A DNA stretch of 64,000 nucleotides, taken from positions 44,624 to 108,623 of the forward strand of contig NZ_AZDT01000006.1 in assembly GCF_001434785.1 (NCBI RefSeq). Direction: 5' to 3'. Positions 46,330-56,585 of this stretch are shown one piece after another (the first letter of the stretch is position 1; every line of letters begins with the position of its first letter). This DNA is from Levilactobacillus namurensis DSM 19117. GTDB taxonomy: Bacteria; Bacillota; Bacilli; Lactobacillales; Lactobacillaceae. The notes below the pieces were generated by a model. The model was given only the letters and a program-made list of their open reading frames with translations. It ran no database searches and was not told the DNA's origin. A program made the translations under genes and the position numbers.

Positions 46330-48678
46330 ATGGGGAAAAAGCGACTTTACGAACTTGCTAAAGAAATCAACGTCTCCAGTAAACAATTAATCGCGAAAGC
46401 TGAGGAAAAGGGCTTTCCGGTGAAAAATCATATGTCAACGCTCGGCGAGAACGAAGAACGTCAATTGCGGGCGGCTTTTAAGAAGCCCGCAGCGGGACAG
46501 TCAGCTAAAAAGCCGGTTACATCAGCAACGCAGCGACCGACTAACCACTCGTCCCAACACGGTCAGGCGACGAATAAGGCGACCGCTAAGTCGTCGCAGT
46601 CGACCAACCATTCTTCTTCGACTAATGCCACGCACCAGTCGAAGAATTCCCAGCAACACACGCAACATAATAAAAATAATGGCCAGACCGGAACGCAACA
46701 TGGGACGCGTAATTCCGGCACCGGCAGATTTGGTGGAAGCTTGAATAATAATACAAACAATAATAATGGTCGTCGTGGCGGGAATAGCCGCGGTGGGCGG
46801 AATAACCGCAATAACCGCAACAACCGGCGACGCAATAATAATAACCGTTACAAGAAGAACCAACGGATTAAAGATGTGAACCAACACAAGGGTGCTCCTG
46901 AACGGAAGAACAAGGCGTTACCAGAAGTCTTGCAATATACGGACGGAATGAACGCTCAAGACTTGGCGAAGCTCTTACACCGTTCTTCAGCTGAAATCGT
47001 GAAGAAGCTCTTCATGCTGGGGGTTATGGTCAACCAAAACCAATCCCTGGATAAGGATACGATTGAAATCCTGGCTTCTGATTATGGGATTCAGGCCCAA
47101 GAAAAGGTACAAGTCGATGTTTCAGATATCGACAAGGCCTTCGATGAAGAAATGGCCAACAAGAAGCACCAAGTTACCCGGGCACCCGTAGTTACGATCA
47201 TGGGTCACGTTGACCACGGGAAGACCACGCTGCTGGACCACTTGCGGCACTCCCACATTACGGCGGGTGAAGCCGGGGGGATCACGCAAGCTATCGGGGC
47301 TTACCAAGTGCACTACAATGATAAGTTGATCACCTTCTTGGATACGCCAGGACACGCGGCCTTCACCGAAATGCGGGCCCGTGGTGCGGAAATCACCGAC
47401 ATTACTATCTTGGTCGTGGCAGCGGATGATGGTGTGATGCCTCAAACGATTGAAGCCATTCACCATGCGAAGGCTGCGGGGACGCCAATTATTGTGGCGG
47501 TCAACAAGATCGATAAGCCAGGCGCTAACCCGAACCACGTGATGGAACAGTTAACGGAATATGAATTGATTCCTGAAGACTGGGGTGGCGACACCATCTT
47601 CGTGAACATCTCAGCGAAGTTCGGGAAGAACATTGATGAACTGCTGGACATGATCCTGCTCCAAGCGGAAGTCATGGAATTAAAGGCTAACCCAGATCAA
47701 AATGGGGCCGGTTCTGTGATTGAAGCACGGTTGGACCAAGGAAAAGGGTCCGTGGCGACCTTACTGGTTCAGACGGGGACCTTACACGTCGGCGACCCAA
47801 TCGTTGTGGGGAACACCTTTGGTCGGGTGCGGACCATGACCAACGAACGTGGTTCTGCCATCAAGGCAGCGGTACCGTCAACGCCCGTGGAAATCACGGG
47901 GTTGAACGATGTGCCGGAAGCCGGGGACCGGTTCGTGGTCTTTGACGACGAAAAGACGGCCCGGGCAGCTGGTGAAGAACGGGCCAAGGAAGCCTTGGTC
48001 AAGGAACGCCAGAATACCAGTCACGTGACGTTGGACAACCTGTTCGACTCCCTTAAGGAAGGCGAAATGAAGGAAGTTGACGTCATCATCAAGGCGGACG
48101 TTCAAGGATCCGTTGAAGCCCTAGCGGGGAGCCTGAAGAAGATTGACGTTGCCGGTGTGCGGGTCAACATTATTCACTCAGCCGTCGGTGCCATTAACGA
48201 AAGTGATGTCACGTTGGCGGAAGCCTCCGATGCCATCATTATCGGGTTCAACGTTCGCCCAACGCCACAAGCGCGGTCTCAAGCGGATAGCGATAAGGTC
48301 GACATTCGTCTTCACAACGTCATCTACAACGCCATCGATGAAATCGAAGCGGCGATGAAGGGGATGCTGGAACCAACCTACGAAGAACAAGTTATCGGTC
48401 AAGTAGAAGTACGGCAGATTTACCATGCTTCCAAGGTCGGTACGATCGTCGGTGGGATGGTCACAGATGGTAAGGTTACCTCTGACGCTGATGTTCGGTT
48501 AATTCGGGATGGCGTGGTCATCTACGAAGGTAAGCTGGGTAGCTTGAAGCGCTTCAAGGACGACGTGAAGGAAGTTAAGCAAGGATACGAACTGGGATTG
48601 ACGATTGAAAACTACAATGACATCAAGGTTGACGATGTGATTGAAGCGTACGTCATGAAGGAAGTTCCTGTTAAGTAA
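46330..48678 (+). CDS. infB: Translation initiation factor IF-2
   Basis: The 782-residue GTPase places initiator tRNA. The N-terminal IF2_N domain ([19 protein letters not shown]) is followed by a linker of about 170 residues very rich in Asn, Arg, Gln, Ser and Thr, including a run of NN and RNNR repeats near residues 138-180. The G domain begins near residue 285 with GHVDHGKTT, then DTPGHAAFT and NKIDKPG. Domains II-IV complete the protein. GGAGAGTG precedes ATG. The Asn/Arg linker is longer and more repetitive than in most IF-2. Confidence 0.97.
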   Translation: MGKKRLYELAKEINVSSKQLIAKAEEKGFPVKNHMSTLGENEERQLRAAFKKPAAGQSAKKPVTSATQRPTNHSSQHGQATNKATAKSSQSTNHSSSTNATHQSKNSQQHTQHNKNNGQTGTQHGTRNSGTGRFGGSLNNNTNNNNGRRGGNSRGGRNNRNNRNNRRRNNNNRYKKNQRIKDVNQHKGAPERKNKALPEVLQYTDGMNAQDLAKLLHRSSAEIVKKLFMLGVMVNQNQSLDKDTIEILASDYGIQAQEKVQVDVSDIDKAFDEEMANKKHQVTRAPVVTIMGHVDHGKTTLLDHLRHSHITAGEAGGITQAIGAYQVHYNDKLITFLDTPGHAAFTEMRARGAEITDITILVVAADDGVMPQTIEAIHHAKAAGTPIIVAVNKIDKPGANPNHVMEQLTEYELIPEDWGGDTIFVNISAKFGKNIDELLDMILLQAEVMELKANPDQNGAGSVIEARLDQGKGSVATLLVQTGTLHVGDPIVVGNTFGRVRTMTNERGSAIKAAVPSTPVEITGLNDVPEAGDRFVVFDDEKTARAAGEERAKEALVKERQNTSHVTLDNLFDSLKEGEMKEVDVIIKADVQGSVEALAGSLKKIDVAGVRVNIIHSAVGAINESDVTLAEASDAIIIGFNVRPTPQARSQADSDKVDIRLHNVIYNAIDEIEAAMKGMLEPTYEEQVIGQVEVRQIYHASKVGTIVGGMVTDGKVTSDADVRLIRDGVVIYEGKLGSLKRFKDDVKEVKQGYELGLTIENYNDIKVDDVIEAYVMKEVPVK

Positions 48679-48699
48679 AGAACGGAGGCACAACGTAAA

Positions 48700-49053
48700 A
48701 TGGCACAATATCGGGTTGGTCGCTTAGAACAAGAGATCCAGCGTGAGGTCACGGATATCCTGTTAAAACGGGTACGGGATCCTCGCGTCGAGGGTGTTAC
48801 CGTTACGGGTGTGGAAGTTACCGGTGACTTACAAGAAGCCACGATTTACTACAGTATCTTGTCGGACAAGGCGTCATCAGGTGAGAAGACGGCAGAGGGC
48901 TTAAAGAAGGCCACCGGACTGATTCGTTCCGAATTAGGTTCGCGGTTAAGCATCTATAAGACCCCTGAGCTGTTCTTTGAACGTGACAAGTCTGTCCAAT
49001 ACGGTAGCCGGATCGATGAACTGTTAAATGATCTTCATCACCAAGACAAGTAG
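48700..49053 (+). CDS. rbfA: Ribosome-binding factor A
   Basis: The 117-residue protein is a late 30S maturation and cold-adaptation factor. The KH-type fold is recognised by RVGRLEQEIQREVTDILLKRVRDPR at the N-terminus (in family pattern) and by GLIRSELGSRL near residue 70. GGAGGC precedes ATG. It follows infB by 21 bases and ends the operon before a terminator. Confidence 0.96.
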   Translation: MAQYRVGRLEQEIQREVTDILLKRVRDPRVEGVTVTGVEVTGDLQEATIYYSILSDKASSGEKTAEGLKKATGLIRSELGSRLSIYKTPELFFERDKSVQYGSRIDELLNDLHHQDK

Positions 49054-49071
49054 TCTGGTCGTTGAGAGATT

Positions 49072-49106
49072 AAGGACGCTGACCCGTTGGGGGACAGCGT
49101 CCTTTT
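49072..49106 (+). terminator. Intrinsic terminator between rbfA and truB
   Basis: The arms AAGGACGCTG and CAGCGTCCTT are followed by TTTT. truB starts 20 bases further on, so some read-through probably feeds it. Confidence 0.75.
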
Positions 49107-49125
49107 GATTAATGGAGGAATGCAC

Positions 49126-50037
49126 ATGAACGGAATTATTCCCCTGTATAAGCCCCGTGGGATGACCAGCTTCGACTGTATTGCGAAGCTGCGGCACATC
49201 CTGCATACCAAGAAGGTGGGCCATAGCGGGACCTTGGACCCTAATGTCGATGGGGTCTTACCGATTTGTATCGGAACGGCCACTAAAGTGGTGCCCTATC
49301 TGATGGCGTCCGGAAAGGTTTACCAGGGCCAGGTGACCTTAGGGTTCGCCACGACTACGGAAGACCTAGATGGTGACGAGGTAAGCCGCCAAACCCTGAG
49401 TCAACCCTTCACGGCTGCGGCGATTCAAGCGGCCGCAGCCACGTTGACGGGAGAGATCCAACAGACGCCCCCCATGTATTCGGCCGTGAAGGTCCGCGGG
49501 CGGCGACTGTATGAATATGCGCGGGCGGGCGAGACCGTAGAACGGCCAACCCGGACGGTGACGGTCGACGCGTTTGACCTTGACGGTGCGGGAACCTTTG
49601 ATGCCGCAGCGGGGACCCAGACCATCGACTTTAAGATTAAGTGTTCTAAGGGCACCTATGTGCGGACGCTGGCTGTTGACCTAGGTCGTCAGTTGGGAGT
49701 TCCCGCCGTTATGGCGTCTTTGACGCGTTTAAAGAGTGGCGGATTCACGTTAGATCAAGCGGTGACCTTGGAAGCGGTCAGCGCGGCGATGGCAGCCGAC
49801 ACCCTAGACCAGGTCTTACGGCCCATTGACTACGCGCTGGCAGGGTATCCTCAAGTTGAGCTTTCGGAGCGGCTGTGGGGGCTAGTGAGAAACGGCGTCT
49901 TCTTGACTCCTGAGGAGTTGCCGGGACAAACGGCTCCGGTGTTGGCCTTCCGCTATGCAGGCGAGATCAAGTGCCTCTATCAATGGACGGCGGCCAAACA
50001 CGCGTATAAGCCACTAAAAATGTTTGCTGTTAATTAA
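49126..50037 (+). CDS. truB: tRNA pseudouridine-55 synthase
   Basis: The product is 303 residues. The enzyme makes pseudouridine 55 in the T-loop of tRNAs. The catalytic Asp is in HSGTLDPNVDGVLPI near residue 38, and YKPRGMTSFD is at the N-terminus. A PUA-like domain closes the protein. ATG 49126 lies seven bases after TGGAGGA and starts MNGIIPLYKP, the family start; ATG 49120 is too near the RBS. It is followed by ribF after 22 bases. Confidence 0.96.
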   Translation: MNGIIPLYKPRGMTSFDCIAKLRHILHTKKVGHSGTLDPNVDGVLPICIGTATKVVPYLMASGKVYQGQVTLGFATTTEDLDGDEVSRQTLSQPFTAAAIQAAAATLTGEIQQTPPMYSAVKVRGRRLYEYARAGETVERPTRTVTVDAFDLDGAGTFDAAAGTQTIDFKIKCSKGTYVRTLAVDLGRQLGVPAVMASLTRLKSGGFTLDQAVTLEAVSAAMAADTLDQVLRPIDYALAGYPQVELSERLWGLVRNGVFLTPEELPGQTAPVLAFRYAGEIKCLYQWTAAKHAYKPLKMFAVN

Positions 50038-50059
50038 CAGGTAAGGAGAAGCTATCACG

Positions 50060-51013
50060 ATGGAAGTTATTCGAATACACCACCCGCTGGATGCACGACA
50101 GTTGCCCGAGGACCCGGTCGTTTTGGCCATGGGCTTCTTTGATGGCGTCCACCGCGGGCATCAGGCTGTGATCAAGCGGGCCAAGGCATTGGCGCGGGTT
50201 CAGGGCGTCAAACTAGCGGTACTGACGTATGATCATCATCCTGCCTTGGTTTACCGACCTTTGACGGCCGATGACCAGAAGTACCTGAGTACGCCGGAGC
50301 GGAAGTTACGTCAATTGGAACGCTTAGGCGTTGATCGGGTCTTCTTGGTCAACTACACGGGCGAATTTGCGGCCCAGACGCCGCAAGAGTTTGTGGACCA
50401 CTACCTGGTGGCCTTTCACACGACGACGGCAGTTGCAGGATTTGACCACACCTATGGGCCCAAAGATATTGCGACTATGGCGCGGTTGCCTGAATACGCT
50501 CAAGGGCGGTTTCAGGTCGAAACCGTTCCTGAGGAGACGGCAACGCAGGATAAGATCAGTTCGACGCGTATTCGCCAGGCCATGAAGGCGGGCCAGATCG
50601 ATACGGTCAACGACCTGTTGGGATACACTTACCGAACCACGGGGGTGGTGGTCCACGGGGAAGCCCGGGGCCGCACGATTGGATTCCCGACGGCCAACGT
50701 TTTGACACCCACGAATGAGTGGCAACCGGGGATTGGCATCTATACGGCCCGGTTAAAGGTCGGCGCAATCTGGTACCCAGGAATGGTTTCAGTGGGCCGC
50801 AACGTGACGTTTGGGGATGACCGGCCGATTACTGTCGAGATGAACCTCTTGGACTTCCATGGCAACCTATACGGCGAACCCGTTGAAGTGGAATGGCATC
50901 ACCGGTTGCGCGGCGAGGTCAAGTTCACTGGTGCGGATGCGTTAGTGGAACAATTGAAAAAAGATGAGGTGGCGACCCGGGCGTACTTTACCGCGTTAGC
51001 TGCTCATGAATAA
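50060..51013 (+). CDS. ribF: Bifunctional riboflavin kinase/FAD synthetase
   Basis: The 317-residue enzyme makes FMN and then FAD. The N-terminal nucleotidyltransferase domain carries FFDGVHRGHQAVI near residues 27-39 with the HxGH motif, and SSTRIRQAM near 167. The C-terminal flavokinase domain begins near 190 with GEARGRTIGFPTANV. AAGGAG precedes ATG. truB-ribF is the conserved pair. No FMN riboswitch is present. Confidence 0.96.
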   Translation: MEVIRIHHPLDARQLPEDPVVLAMGFFDGVHRGHQAVIKRAKALARVQGVKLAVLTYDHHPALVYRPLTADDQKYLSTPERKLRQLERLGVDRVFLVNYTGEFAAQTPQEFVDHYLVAFHTTTAVAGFDHTYGPKDIATMARLPEYAQGRFQVETVPEETATQDKISSTRIRQAMKAGQIDTVNDLLGYTYRTTGVVVHGEARGRTIGFPTANVLTPTNEWQPGIGIYTARLKVGAIWYPGMVSVGRNVTFGDDRPITVEMNLLDFHGNLYGEPVEVEWHHRLRGEVKFTGADALVEQLKKDEVATRAYFTALAAHE

Positions 51014-51021
51014 GTAACCAA

Positions 51022-51050
51022 TAGGACGCGAACCGTGAGTTCGCGTCCTA
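51022..51050 (+). terminator. Hairpin terminator after ribF
   Basis: A perfect 11-bp stem TAGGACGCGAA / TTCGCGTCCTA is followed by only a short TTT. Confidence 0.65.
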
Positions 51051-51129
51051 TTTGGGTTTGGAGGTTCGTTTGGAAACTTCATTGGCACTGGTGGTGAGAA
51101 GTGGTAAACTGGGCCTCTTGGCAAAAAAA

Positions 51130-51156
51130 TTAGCACTTAACCAAAGAGATTGCTAA
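51130..51156 (+). promoter_or_regulatory. Upstream CIRCE element (HrcA operator)
   Basis: TTAGCACTT, nine bases, then GATTGCTAA resembles the consensus TTAGCACTC-N9-GAGTGCTAA with two mismatches. It lies 17 bases before the -35 of the hrcA promoter. Confidence 0.75.
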
Positions 51157-51173
51157 AATTCTTGCCAGATTTC

Positions 51174-51202
51174 TTGACTTAAAAACGGTGTTTTGCTACA
51201 TT
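51174..51202 (+). promoter_or_regulatory. hrcA operon promoter
   Basis: TTGACT (51174-51179) and TACATT (51197-51202) are spaced by 17 bases; a TATATAT lies just after. CIRCE elements flank it on both sides. Confidence 0.65.
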
Positions 51203-51213
51203 ATATATGTGTC

Positions 51214-51240
51214 TTAGCACTTAATAACTTTGAGTGCTAA
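51214..51240 (+). promoter_or_regulatory. Downstream CIRCE element (HrcA operator)
   Basis: TTAGCACTT, nine bases, then GAGTGCTAA matches the CIRCE consensus with one mismatch. It lies at the start of the transcript, the classic position for HrcA repression. Confidence 0.93.
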
Positions 51241-51256
51241 AAAAGGGGTGATTGTG

Positions 51257-52294
51257 ATGCTGTCAGAAAGACAGATGATGATTCTGCGAGCCGTTGTCCG
51301 TGATTTCACTAACAGTGGTGTTCCAGTGGGATCCAAGGCACTAGCTAAGCAGTTACCCATCCACGTTAGCTCAGCGACCATTCGTAACGAGATGGCGGCG
51401 CTCGAGGAACAGGGATTGATTCGCAAGACGCATTCGTCGTCTGGGCGGATTCCATCAGTGGAAGGTTACCGGTATTACGTCGACCACTTGGTCAAGCCGG
51501 ACCCGTTGCGGCCCAATGACCTGAACATGATTCAGTCCGCGTTGGGCGGTGACTTTCACAAGATTGATGAGATTATTTCGCAGTCTGCGACGATTCTCTC
51601 GAACTTGACTAGTTACACCGCGTTTACGTTGAAGCCGGAGCTTAAGGATAGTCGGTTAAGTGGCTTTCGGTTAGTTCCCCTAGGTCGCCGGCAAGTCATG
51701 GCGATTCTGGTAACGGATAGTGGCGACGTGGAGAACCAAACGTTTGACGTCAACGAGACGGTCACGGGAGAACAACTCGAGGCGGTCGTGCGGTTGATCA
51801 ATGACCAACTGGTTGGCTTAACGTTACCCGAGGTTCTCAAGAAGCTCCAAACCGATATTCCGGTCAAAATTGCGAGTTACTTACAGAGCCCAGAAGGCTT
51901 TCTGGACATCTTCGGGAACGTGTTGACTAAGGCCGCGCAAGAGCGGTTCTACGTCGGTGGGCGACTCAACCTGCTGAACTTCGCGGAAGATGGTGACGTG
52001 GATTCCCTAAAGTCGCTATATTCGTTGATCGATAAGACCGACGATATTGCGGATGTTTTGGGGCAACCGCGGGATAACATCTCCGTTCAAATTGGTAACG
52101 AAATGACCAATGATGCGTTACGGCATTATAGCTTAATCACGGCGACTTATGACGTCGATCAGCACGGTCAAGGGATGATTGCCATCTTAGGACCGACGCG
52201 GATGCCTTATTCGCGGATGATCGGTATCGTGGGGGCGTTTCGTGAAGAGTTGGCCAAAAAACTACTCGATTATTATCGTTACTATGACGAGTAA
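51257..52294 (+). CDS. hrcA: Heat-inducible transcription repressor HrcA
   Basis: The product is 345 residues. HrcA binds CIRCE and represses chaperone genes; GroEL helps it fold, so it senses the load of misfolded protein. The N-terminal winged helix (MLSERQMMILRAVVRDFTNSG, VGSKAL, SSATIRNEMAALEEQGLI) is diagnostic. ATG 51257 follows AAGGGGTG. The earlier TTG at 51230 lies inside the CIRCE element and is rejected. It opens the hrcA-grpE-dnaK unit. Confidence 0.97.
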   Translation: MLSERQMMILRAVVRDFTNSGVPVGSKALAKQLPIHVSSATIRNEMAALEEQGLIRKTHSSSGRIPSVEGYRYYVDHLVKPDPLRPNDLNMIQSALGGDFHKIDEIISQSATILSNLTSYTAFTLKPELKDSRLSGFRLVPLGRRQVMAILVTDSGDVENQTFDVNETVTGEQLEAVVRLINDQLVGLTLPEVLKKLQTDIPVKIASYLQSPEGFLDIFGNVLTKAAQERFYVGGRLNLLNFAEDGDVDSLKSLYSLIDKTDDIADVLGQPRDNISVQIGNEMTNDALRHYSLITATYDVDQHGQGMIAILGPTRMPYSRMIGIVGAFREELAKKLLDYYRYYDE

Positions 52295-52315
52295 TAGAAA
52301 GGAAGGGGTTCAATC

Positions 52316-52915
52316 GTGGCTGAAGAACAATCGACATCTGCTGAAAGCCAAAGGTCGGCAACCACTGAAGAGCCGGTAACGGAACAAGCTACCAGCACTT
52401 CAGCGGCTGCAGATGCGGCTAAACAAGCGACAGACCAAGCACAAGCTAAGCCCGATCCAGCGGCCGAAGCTCTAGCTGCTTTGAAGCAAAAGTCCGCAGA
52501 CATGGAAGACAAGTATTTGCGGGCCGAAGCCGAAATTCAAAATATGCAAACCCGGTTTGAAAAGGAGCAGGCAACGTTGATCAAGTACGATGGTCAACAG
52601 TTAGCCAAGGATGTGTTACCCGTGATCGATAACTTGGAACGGGCCTTAGCCGTCGACGCTGACGACCAGGCTGCCCAGAGTTTGAAGAAGGGGGTCCAAA
52701 TGACCTATGATCATTTGCAAGACGCCCTTAAGCGGAACAACATTACCGAGATTGGTGCGTTGGGTGAGAAGTTCGATCCCACTAAGCACCAAGCTGTTCA
52801 AACCGTTCCTGCCTCGGATGATCAACCGGCAGAAACTGTGGCACAGGTTCTCCAGAAGGGTTACCTTCTCAAGGACCGGGTCTTACGACCAGCCATGGTG
52901 GTCGTAGCACAGTAA
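52316..52915 (+). CDS. grpE: GrpE nucleotide exchange factor
   Basis: The 199-residue DnaK cochaperone has an acidic, Ala/Thr/Gln-rich disordered N-terminus (to about residue 55), a long coiled coil (about 56-120) and the C-terminal beta wing ([24 protein letters not shown] in pattern). GTG 52316 follows AAAGGAAGGGG. It sits between hrcA and dnaK, as is standard. Confidence 0.95.
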   Translation: MAEEQSTSAESQRSATTEEPVTEQATSTSAAADAAKQATDQAQAKPDPAAEALAALKQKSADMEDKYLRAEAEIQNMQTRFEKEQATLIKYDGQQLAKDVLPVIDNLERALAVDADDQAAQSLKKGVQMTYDHLQDALKRNNITEIGALGEKFDPTKHQAVQTVPASDDQPAETVAQVLQKGYLLKDRVLRPAMVVVAQ

Positions 52916-52952
52916 TTTAATTCAAAAATAAACGAAAAAGAGGGAATTTTTG

Positions 52953-54830
52953 ATGGCAAGCAATAAAATTATTGGGATTGATTTAGGGACGACCAACTCA
53001 GCCGTTGCCGTTCTAGAAGGTAGTACCCCCAAGATCATTGCGAACAAGGAAGGCGCTCGGACGACGCCATCCGTCGTTGCGTTTAAAGATGGTGAAACTC
53101 AAGTTGGTGAAGTTGCCAAGCGGCAAGCAATCACGAACCCCAACACGATTTCATCAATCAAGAGCCACATGGGTGAAGCCGGCTACAAGGTTACCGTGGA
53201 TGGCAAGGACTACACGCCAGAACAAATCTCCGCGATGATTCTGCAACACTTGAAGTCGTTTGCTGAAGACTACATTGGTGACACGGTCGACAAGGCGGTC
53301 ATCACGGTCCCAGCTTACTTCAACGATGCCCAACGGCAAGCCACTAAGGATGCCGGTAAGATTGCGGGTCTGAACGTTGAACGGATCATCAACGAACCGA
53401 CGGCGGCTGCTTTAGCTTACGGTTTGGATAAGCAAGATAAAGACGAAAAGATCATGGTTTACGACCTTGGTGGTGGGACGTTTGATGTGTCCATCCTGGA
53501 CTTAGGGGACGGCGTCTTCGATGTTCTGTCCACTAACGGGGATACTCACTTAGGTGGGGATGACTTCGACCAAAAGATCATGGACTGGTTGATTGCCGGT
53601 TTCAAGGATGAAAACGGTGTGGACTTGTCCAAGGATAAGATGGCTTTGCAACGGTTAAAGGATGCCGCTGAAAAGGCTAAGAAGGACCTCTCTGGGGTCA
53701 CTGAAGCTCAAATCAGCTTGCCATTTATTTCGGCTGGTGAAAACGGCCCATTGCACTTGGAAAAGAGCTTGTCACGGGCTAAGTTCAACGAATTAACGGC
53801 AGACTTGGTTGACAAGACCCGGATCCCTGTTCAAAATGCGTTGAAGGATGCGGACTTACAAGCCAGTGACATTGACGTGGTCATCTTAAACGGTGGGTCA
53901 ACTCGGATTCCAGCCGTTCAAGAAGCAGTTAAGAACTGGACGGGTAAGGAACCAAGCCACTCCATCAACCCTGATGAAGCCGTTGCTTTAGGTGCCGCCG
54001 TTCAAGGTGGGGTCATCACCGGTGACGTTAAGGATGTTGTGCTGTTGGATGTTACGCCATTATCCTTGGGGATTGAAACCATGGGTGGTGTCTTCACGAA
54101 GCTGATCGATCGGAACACGACGATTCCAACCAGCAAGTCCCAAGTCTTCTCTACGGCTGCGGATAACCAACCAGCCGTTGACATCCACGTCTTACAAGGT
54201 GAACGGCCAATGGCTGCGGACAACAAGACGTTGGGGAACTTCCAGCTGACGGACATTCCAGCTGCTCCTCGTGGTGTCCCTCAAATCCAAGTAACGTTCG
54301 ATATCGATAAGAACGGGATCGTTAACGTTTCCGCTAAGGATATGGGCACGAACAAGGAACAAAAGATCACCATCAAGAGTTCTGATGGCCTGTCCGATGA
54401 CGAAATCGAAAAGATGATGAAGGCAGCTAAGGAAAACGAAGCAGCCGACAAGAAGCGTAAGGAAGAAGTCGACACCAAGAACGAAGTCGACCAACTCTTG
54501 TTCCAGACGGATAAGACGCTGAAGGAAGTTAAGGGCAAGGTTTCTGATGACGAAATCAAGAAGGCTGAAGATGCGCGTGATGCGTTGAAGAAGGCCCAAG
54601 AAGCGAACAACCTCGACGACATGAAGACCAAGAAGGATGATTTGACCAAGATTATCCAAGACTTGTCTGTCAAGCTATACCAACAAGCCCAAAACGCCCA
54701 AGGCGGCGCTAATGGTGCGGCTGGTGCCGGTGCCCAAGGCGGTGCTCAAGGAACCAGTGACAACGGTGGCAAGGGTGACGATACCGTTGATGGTGACTTC
54801 CACGAAGTTCACGATGACGATAACAAGTAA
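52953..54830 (+). CDS. dnaK: Hsp70 chaperone DnaK
   Basis: The 625-residue ATP-dependent chaperone carries [17 protein letters not shown] at the N-terminus, [14 protein letters not shown] near residue 170, and the [11 protein letters not shown] motif near 315. The substrate domain follows. The C-terminal lid ends in a Gly/Ala/Gln-rich stretch and the acidic EVHDDDNK tail. ATG 52953 is used; GAGGG is eight or nine bases upstream and TTG 52950 is less well placed. Codon bias is strong. Confidence 0.97.
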   Translation: MASNKIIGIDLGTTNSAVAVLEGSTPKIIANKEGARTTPSVVAFKDGETQVGEVAKRQAITNPNTISSIKSHMGEAGYKVTVDGKDYTPEQISAMILQHLKSFAEDYIGDTVDKAVITVPAYFNDAQRQATKDAGKIAGLNVERIINEPTAAALAYGLDKQDKDEKIMVYDLGGGTFDVSILDLGDGVFDVLSTNGDTHLGGDDFDQKIMDWLIAGFKDENGVDLSKDKMALQRLKDAAEKAKKDLSGVTEAQISLPFISAGENGPLHLEKSLSRAKFNELTADLVDKTRIPVQNALKDADLQASDIDVVILNGGSTRIPAVQEAVKNWTGKEPSHSINPDEAVALGAAVQGGVITGDVKDVVLLDVTPLSLGIETMGGVFTKLIDRNTTIPTSKSQVFSTAADNQPAVDIHVLQGERPMAADNKTLGNFQLTDIPAAPRGVPQIQVTFDIDKNGIVNVSAKDMGTNKEQKITIKSSDGLSDDEIEKMMKAAKENEAADKKRKEEVDTKNEVDQLLFQTDKTLKEVKGKVSDDEIKKAEDARDALKKAQEANNLDDMKTKKDDLTKIIQDLSVKLYQQAQNAQGGANGAAGAGAQGGAQGTSDNGGKGDDTVDGDFHEVHDDDNK

Positions 54831-54862
54831 GCTGACTGCCGAACTTTTAAATAAGTAAGGGC

Positions 54863-54897
54863 AAAAAGCCAGAGTCCGCGGGGCTTTGGCTTTTTGT
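54863..54897 (+). terminator. Terminator after dnaK
   Basis: The arms AAAAAGCCA and TGGCTTTTT (54863-54871, 54887-54895) form a hairpin. Its right arm overlaps the -35 of the dnaJ promoter. Confidence 0.8.
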
Positions 54898-54915
54898 TTC
54901 GAGGTGTGCTATTCT
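54886..54915 (+). promoter_or_regulatory. Possible dnaJ promoter
   Basis: TTGGCT (54886-54891) and TATTCT (54910-54915) are spaced by 18 bases. The -35 lies in the terminator stem. Confidence 0.4.
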
Positions 54916-54946
54916 AACAAGTAGCTTTTAGATTGGGAGGAAAACC

Positions 54947-56092
54947 ATGGCGCAAAAGGACTTATACGGTGTCCTAGGAGTGTCTAAGGACGCCAGTCAA
55001 GACGAAATCAAAAAGGCCTACCGGAAGTTATCCAAGAAGTATCATCCGGACCTCAATAAGGCACCTGACGCCGCGGAAAAATTCAAGGAAGTTCAGGACG
55101 CCTATGACGTTTTAGGCGACAAAGATAAGCGGCAAAACTATGACCAATACGGTTCAGCTGACGGCGCTCAAGGTGGTTTTGGCGGCTTTGGTGGCGGCCA
55201 AGCTGGCGGCTTCGGCGGCTTTAGCGGTGGCGGCGGTTTTGACGACATCTTCAACCAGTTCTTTGGCGGGGGTGGCCAACGCAACCCGAATGCGCCCCGA
55301 CCTGGACGGGACTTACAGTACCAGATGACGTTGAAGTTCGAAGAAGCCATCTTTGGTAAGAAGACCAAGATCACTTACACCCGGGAAGCGCAATGCCACA
55401 CGTGTGGTGGTAACGGTGCGAAGCCGGGGACCTCACCAGTGACCTGTCAGCGGTGTGGTGGCTCGGGTTACGTGACGACGGTCACCAATACGCCACTGGG
55501 CCGGATGCAGAGCCAACAACCTTGCCCGGTCTGCCACGGTACAGGACAAGAGATCAAGGAAAAGTGCCCAACTTGTGGTGGTTCTGGCCACGAGGAACAA
55601 CGGCATGAAGTTGAAGTTACGATCCCAGCTGGGGTCGATGACGGACAACAGATGCGCTTGCAGGGCCAAGGTGAAGCCGGTCAAAACGGCGGGGGTTATG
55701 GTGACCTCTTTATCATCTTCCAAGTTCAACCTAGCAAGGACTTCCGGCGAGACGGCACTGAAATCTTCTTTGACCAACCCATCTCCTTTGTTCAAGCGGC
55801 AATGGGTGATGAGGTCACGGTCAAGACGGTGCATGGTGACGTGAAGCTGAAGGTGCCAGCTGGAACCCAAGGGGGCACAACTTTCCGCTTACGTGGCAAG
55901 GGTGCGCCGCGCCTGCGGGGGAACGGTAACGGTGATGAACACGTCACGGTTAAGGTCGTTACGCCGAAGAACCTGAATAAGGGGCAACGTGATGCGCTGC
56001 GAGACTTCGCGAAGGCTAGTGGCGAAAGCGTATCTGGCACGGGCAAAGGTAATTTGTTCGACAAGATGCGTGATAAATTTAATGACAACTAA
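54947..56092 (+). CDS. dnaJ: Hsp40 co-chaperone DnaJ
   Basis: The 381-residue type I Hsp40 delivers clients to DnaK and stimulates its ATPase. The J domain with the HPD motif (KYHPDLNK near residue 30) is followed by a Gly/Phe-rich linker (about 75-115). Four CxxCxGxG zinc repeats ([32 protein letters not shown]) span about 148-215, and two client-binding domains follow. GGGAGG precedes ATG. A terminator separates it from dnaK. Confidence 0.97.
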   Translation: MAQKDLYGVLGVSKDASQDEIKKAYRKLSKKYHPDLNKAPDAAEKFKEVQDAYDVLGDKDKRQNYDQYGSADGAQGGFGGFGGGQAGGFGGFSGGGGFDDIFNQFFGGGGQRNPNAPRPGRDLQYQMTLKFEEAIFGKKTKITYTREAQCHTCGGNGAKPGTSPVTCQRCGGSGYVTTVTNTPLGRMQSQQPCPVCHGTGQEIKEKCPTCGGSGHEEQRHEVEVTIPAGVDDGQQMRLQGQGEAGQNGGGYGDLFIIFQVQPSKDFRRDGTEIFFDQPISFVQAAMGDEVTVKTVHGDVKLKVPAGTQGGTTFRLRGKGAPRLRGNGNGDEHVTVKVVTPKNLNKGQRDALRDFAKASGESVSGTGKGNLFDKMRDKFNDN

Positions 56093-56125
56093 TTACGGCC
56101 ACAAGTGTCTGTGATTAAACCCTTC

Positions 56126-56157
56126 AAGGCTACTGAAAGTTTTCAGTAGCCTTTTTT
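56126..56157 (+). terminator. Intrinsic terminator after dnaJ
   Basis: The 13-bp arms AAGGCTACTGAAA and TTTCAGTAGCCTT with a two-base loop are followed by T's. Confidence 0.92.
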
Positions 56158-56393
56158 GGGCCACTCAACTAACTAAACGCGGTCAAAAAATGAAAAGAAA
56201 GCGTTAAGGTTAGGGGGTGTTGTTTGCAATCTGGTTTTCGCAATGATAATCTCAAACTATAAACATTTACCGGAAACAGCAGGTAAATGGGACGGTTTTA
56301 AGGGGGTGTCCGGGAGCACCAAAACTGTTCATGAACGACTATCGACTACGGGGATGCAACACATCGGTCGACAAAAAGTTGGGGGTGAAACTC
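56158..56393 (+). promoter_or_regulatory. dlt operon upstream region and promoter
   Basis: TTTGCA (56223-56228) and GATAAT (56245-56250) are spaced by 16 bases and are the best promoter, giving a leader of about 135 bases before dltX. I see no riboswitch, no clear cre and no other gene here. Confidence 0.5.
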
Positions 56394-56543
56394 ATGCGCA
56401 CAAAGTGGCTGGCGATTTGGCATCAGCCAGTGATAGCCTTTATTGGCTGGACGATATTCTACTTTGCGATTTTAATGGCGTTAGTTTATTTATATGGCTA
56501 TAGTGGCCTAAACAGCACGACATTTATTTACAATGAGTTTTAA
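56394..56543 (+). CDS. dltX: DltX, small dlt-operon membrane peptide
   Basis: The product is 49 residues from ATG 56394, with GGGGGTGAA upstream. It has one transmembrane helix (VIAFIGWTIFYFAILMALVYLYGY) and the conserved C-terminal FIYNEF motif that identifies DltX. DltX is required for teichoic-acid D-alanylation in several Gram-positives, and its C-terminal motif is thought to take part in carrying D-alanine outside the membrane. Longer frames from 56243 and 56331 lack an RBS. It opens dltXABCD. Confidence 0.93.
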   Translation: MRTKWLAIWHQPVIAFIGWTIFYFAILMALVYLYGYSGLNSTTFIYNEF

Positions 56544-56585
56544 GCGGAGTACCGTAAGGACGGTTATTCTTTGGGGGGATAAATA

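Noticed and set aside
46667..46860. Possible repeat array or CRISPR-like region in infB
   Set aside because: The repeats are short Asn/Arg codon repeats within a coding linker, without regular spacers.
46522..46887. A long minus-strand frame opposite the IF-2 linker
   Set aside because: It is a by-product of the low-complexity Asn/Arg codons of infB; no RBS is present and the product is itself low-complexity.
56195..56212. A cre site upstream of dltX (GAAAGCGTTAAGG)
   Set aside because: The core AAGCGTT is present, but the flanks, including the conserved CA, do not match.
56243..56503. An 86-codon plus-strand frame upstream of dltX
   Set aside because: It starts inside the probable -10 box, lacks an RBS and overlaps dltX in another frame; dltX has the family motif.
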